From Chloroflexota bacterium (GTDB lineage Bacteria > Chloroflexota > Anaerolineae > Anaerolineales > UBA4823), in the NCBI GenBank assembly GCA_030669775.1, contig DAOVCZ010000084.1, forward strand, positions 1 to 7,752: a DNA stretch of 7,752 bases. The letters run 5' to 3'. Below, piece by piece: positions 6,163 to 7,752 of this stretch (its first letter is position 1; every line of letters starts with the position of its first letter). Made by a program: the position numbers and the translations under genes. The notes under the pieces were generated by a model. The model saw only the letters and a program-made list of their open reading frames with translations, had not been told where the DNA came from and did no database searches.

Positions 6163-7551
6163 ATGCAAAAAAACACATTTCATTTAATATCTTTAGGTTG
6201 TCCTAAAAACACAGTTGATTCAGAATCAATGGGACAACTGTTAAACAATTCTGGGTACTTACCTGTGGCTGATCCAGCACAAGCCAGCGTTTTAATTGTT
6301 AATACCTGTGGTTTCATCGGCCCAGCCAAAGAAGAATCCTTGCAGGTGCTGGCAGAACTGGCAGCCCAAAAACGCGAGGAGCAATACTTGATCGCGGCGG
6401 GTTGTCTGACTCAGCGCTATGGACTCGAAGTTGCTCAGCAGGTCCCTGGGATCGACGGGATCATCGGCACCCGGCGATGGATGGATATCATCGATGTAGT
6501 CAAAGAACTGAGAGGAGGAAAACACCCAGAACCCGCCTACCAGCTCCCGGATGCTCACCAGACAGTCATGAATGTGGGTGGAATTCTCCGGGTAGCTGTT
6601 CAAGGCGCGAGTGCTTATTTGAAAATAGCAGATGGGTGTCGGCGGCCGTGCGCATTTTGTGCTATCCCTTTGATAAAAGGAACGGCTGTCAGCCGCCCGG
6701 TGGAGGCTATCCTGGCGGAAACCAGGATATTACAGGGTATGGGTGTACGAGAATTAATCTTGATCGCTCAGGATACCACTGATTACGGGAATGATCTCGG
6801 CATAAAAAACGGCTTGGCTGATCTACTTGAGAGAATGGTGGCAGATCTACAAGAGCAGCCACAAAATGACATTGACCATGCCGGAATTAAATGGATCCGC
6901 ATCATGTATGTCTATCCAGGATACGTGACTGATCGCTTGATCGATGTCATGGCATCCCACCAGCAAATCGTGCCTTATTTGGATATCCCTCTCCAGCACG
7001 CCGATCCCGGCGTGTTGAGACGCATGCGCAGGCCAGCGAATATTGAATGGGTGCAGCAAACAATTGAGAAAATGCGCGGCGAAATGGCGGACCTCGCATT
7101 GCGGACGACCTTCATTGTAGGATACCCAGGTGAAACTGAAGGGGAATTTCAAACTCTATTAGATTTTGTAGAGGAAACTCGTTTTGATAAGGTGGGGGCT
7201 TTTAAATTTTCATTTGAACCAGGGACAACGAGTGAAGCACTGGGTGATCCAGTCCCAGCCGAGGTAAAACAAAAACGCTGGGAACGGTTAATGGCATTGC
7301 AGCAAGGTATCTCCCTGGAAAAGAACCAGGCGCTGGTTGGGAAAACCCTTGAGGTTCTGATTGAAGGGTCAGGTGATGGCCTTTCAATGGGACGCACATA
7401 CCGAGATGCCCCCGAAATCGATGGTTTGACAATATTGGAGGGCGAATATCCCAATGGAGAAATTATCCCAGTGCAGATCACCGATGCGCTGGCTTATGAC
7501 TTAAACGGTGTTGCGGTGAGTGAATTACCCAGCTTGACCTTATCGCAATAA
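6163..7551 (+). CDS. rimO: Ribosomal protein S12 methylthiotransferase RimO
   Basis: RimO is a radical-SAM enzyme with two iron-sulfur clusters that adds a methylthio group to the beta carbon of a conserved aspartate in ribosomal protein S12. The N-terminal MTTase domain has the three cluster cysteines Cys13 (LGCPKN), Cys49 (NTCGF) and Cys81 (AAGCL). The radical-SAM cluster motif is C159xxxC163xxC166, followed by AIP. Family blocks such as YLDIPLQHAD (about 273-282) and RTTFIVGYPGET (about 312-323) are present. A TRAM domain fills about residues 383-455. The LGCPKN start, DIPLQHAD block and 462-residue length favour RimO over MiaB. ATG 6163 has no Shine-Dalgarno sequence; the 54-base gap before it is A+T-rich and holds no clear terminator, so it may be read through from the RodZ-like gene. 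The first codons are also A+T-rich, which would leave the start unstructured. Confidence 0.93.
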   Translation: MQKNTFHLISLGCPKNTVDSESMGQLLNNSGYLPVADPAQASVLIVNTCGFIGPAKEESLQVLAELAAQKREEQYLIAAGCLTQRYGLEVAQQVPGIDGIIGTRRWMDIIDVVKELRGGKHPEPAYQLPDAHQTVMNVGGILRVAVQGASAYLKIADGCRRPCAFCAIPLIKGTAVSRPVEAILAETRILQGMGVRELILIAQDTTDYGNDLGIKNGLADLLERMVADLQEQPQNDIDHAGIKWIRIMYVYPGYVTDRLIDVMASHQQIVPYLDIPLQHADPGVLRRMRRPANIEWVQQTIEKMRGEMADLALRTTFIVGYPGETEGEFQTLLDFVEETRFDKVGAFKFSFEPGTTSEALGDPVPAEVKQKRWERLMALQQGISLEKNQALVGKTLEVLIEGSGDGLSMGRTYRDAPEIDGLTILEGEYPNGEIIPVQITDALAYDLNGVAVSELPSLTLSQ

Positions 7552-7575
7552 ACTTCCAGGATTATAAAAATATAT

Positions 7576-7579
7576 AGGA
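7576..7579 (+). promoter_or_regulatory. Ribosome binding site of the bisphosphate nucleotidase gene
   Basis: AGGA lies eight bases before ATG 7588 in an otherwise A+T-rich gap, and supports that start. No convincing promoter is seen in the 36 bases after rimO. Confidence 0.45.
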
Positions 7580-7587
7580 TTATATTG

Positions 7588-7752
7588 ATGTTGACTCTCG
7601 ATCGACCAGAAACCAAATTTGCAGTTGATATTGTCCGCCAGGCCTCCCAGCTGGTCAAGCAGGTGCAGGCAGAGATGGTCTCACCCGCATTAACCAAAGA
7701 TGATCGCTCACCGGTTACTGTTGCCGATTTCGCCTCCCAGGCTTTGGTAGGG
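7588..7752 (+). CDS. 3'(2'),5'-bisphosphate nucleotidase, inositol monophosphatase superfamily, 3' end outside the window
   Basis: Only the first 55 codons are present. The segment KDDRSPVTVADFASQALV (residues 37-54) closely matches the N-terminal signature of the HAL2/SAL1-type 3'(2'),5'-bisphosphate nucleotidases, with the Thr44-x-x-Asp47 pair of the lithium-sensitive phosphatase superfamily. The preceding helix (about 10-30) also fits. Family members turn 3'-phosphoadenosine 5'-phosphate, the by-product of sulfate assimilation and sulfotransfer, into AMP; some also act on inositol phosphates. The metal-binding motifs that would confirm activity lie beyond the window edge. The gene begins 36 bases after rimO on the same strand and is probably co-transcribed with it. 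Another member of the superfamily is possible but less likely. Confidence 0.8.
   Translation, partial: MLTLDRPETKFAVDIVRQASQLVKQVQAEMVSPALTKDDRSPVTVADFASQALVG

Noticed and set aside
1..7752. Mobile element, CRISPR array, phage or defence system
   Set aside because: No transposase, integrase, terminal inverted repeats, spaced direct repeats or defence-type domains were seen; the only clear direct repeat is the tandem duplication within rplI.

Overview
The window is a compact chromosomal segment carrying housekeeping and regulatory genes. It most resembles a Chloroflexota genome, probably Anaerolineae. That placement is an inference from three things: a RodZ-like protein with a Pro/Thr-rich outer tail, ribosomal protein L9 with a long acidic C-terminal extension, and intermediate G+C with mixed Shine-Dalgarno and non-Shine-Dalgarno starts. 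No marker in the window proves the phylum. There are no tRNA or rRNA genes, insertion sequences, CRISPR arrays or phage genes, and codon use gives no sign of recent transfer.

Layout from left to right: (1) bases 2-2923, +, a hybrid sensor histidine kinase whose true start lies before the window (GAF-GAF-GAF-PAS-HisKA-HATPase-receiver). (2) A 69-base convergent gap, then recO on the minus strand (2993-3766). (3) A divergent promoter region (about 3767-3955) with a good sigma-70-like promoter on each strand; the recO promoter is so close to the start codon that its mRNA may be leaderless. (4) rplI (3956-4666, +), encoding L9 with a 91-residue acidic tail built largely from two copies of a 108-base tandem repeat, followed by a rho-independent terminator. 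(5) A RodZ-like membrane protein with two N-terminal helix-turn-helix domains (4846-6108, +). (6) rimO (6163-7551, +), the S12 methylthiotransferase. (7) The first 55 codons of a 3'(2'),5'-bisphosphate nucleotidase of the inositol monophosphatase superfamily (7588 to the window edge).

Functionally, the window combines signal transduction (hybrid kinase), recombinational repair (RecO), ribosome structure and modification (L9, RimO), cell shape or envelope organisation (RodZ-like) and nucleotide or sulfur housekeeping (bisphosphate nucleotidase). The last three genes point the same way with gaps of 54 and 36 bases and could form one transcription unit; rplI is separated from them by its terminator. 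I do not see a new multi-gene system. The most distinctive points are the duplicated acidic tail on L9, the duplicated DNA-binding-type domain in the RodZ-like protein, and the probable leaderless recO transcript.
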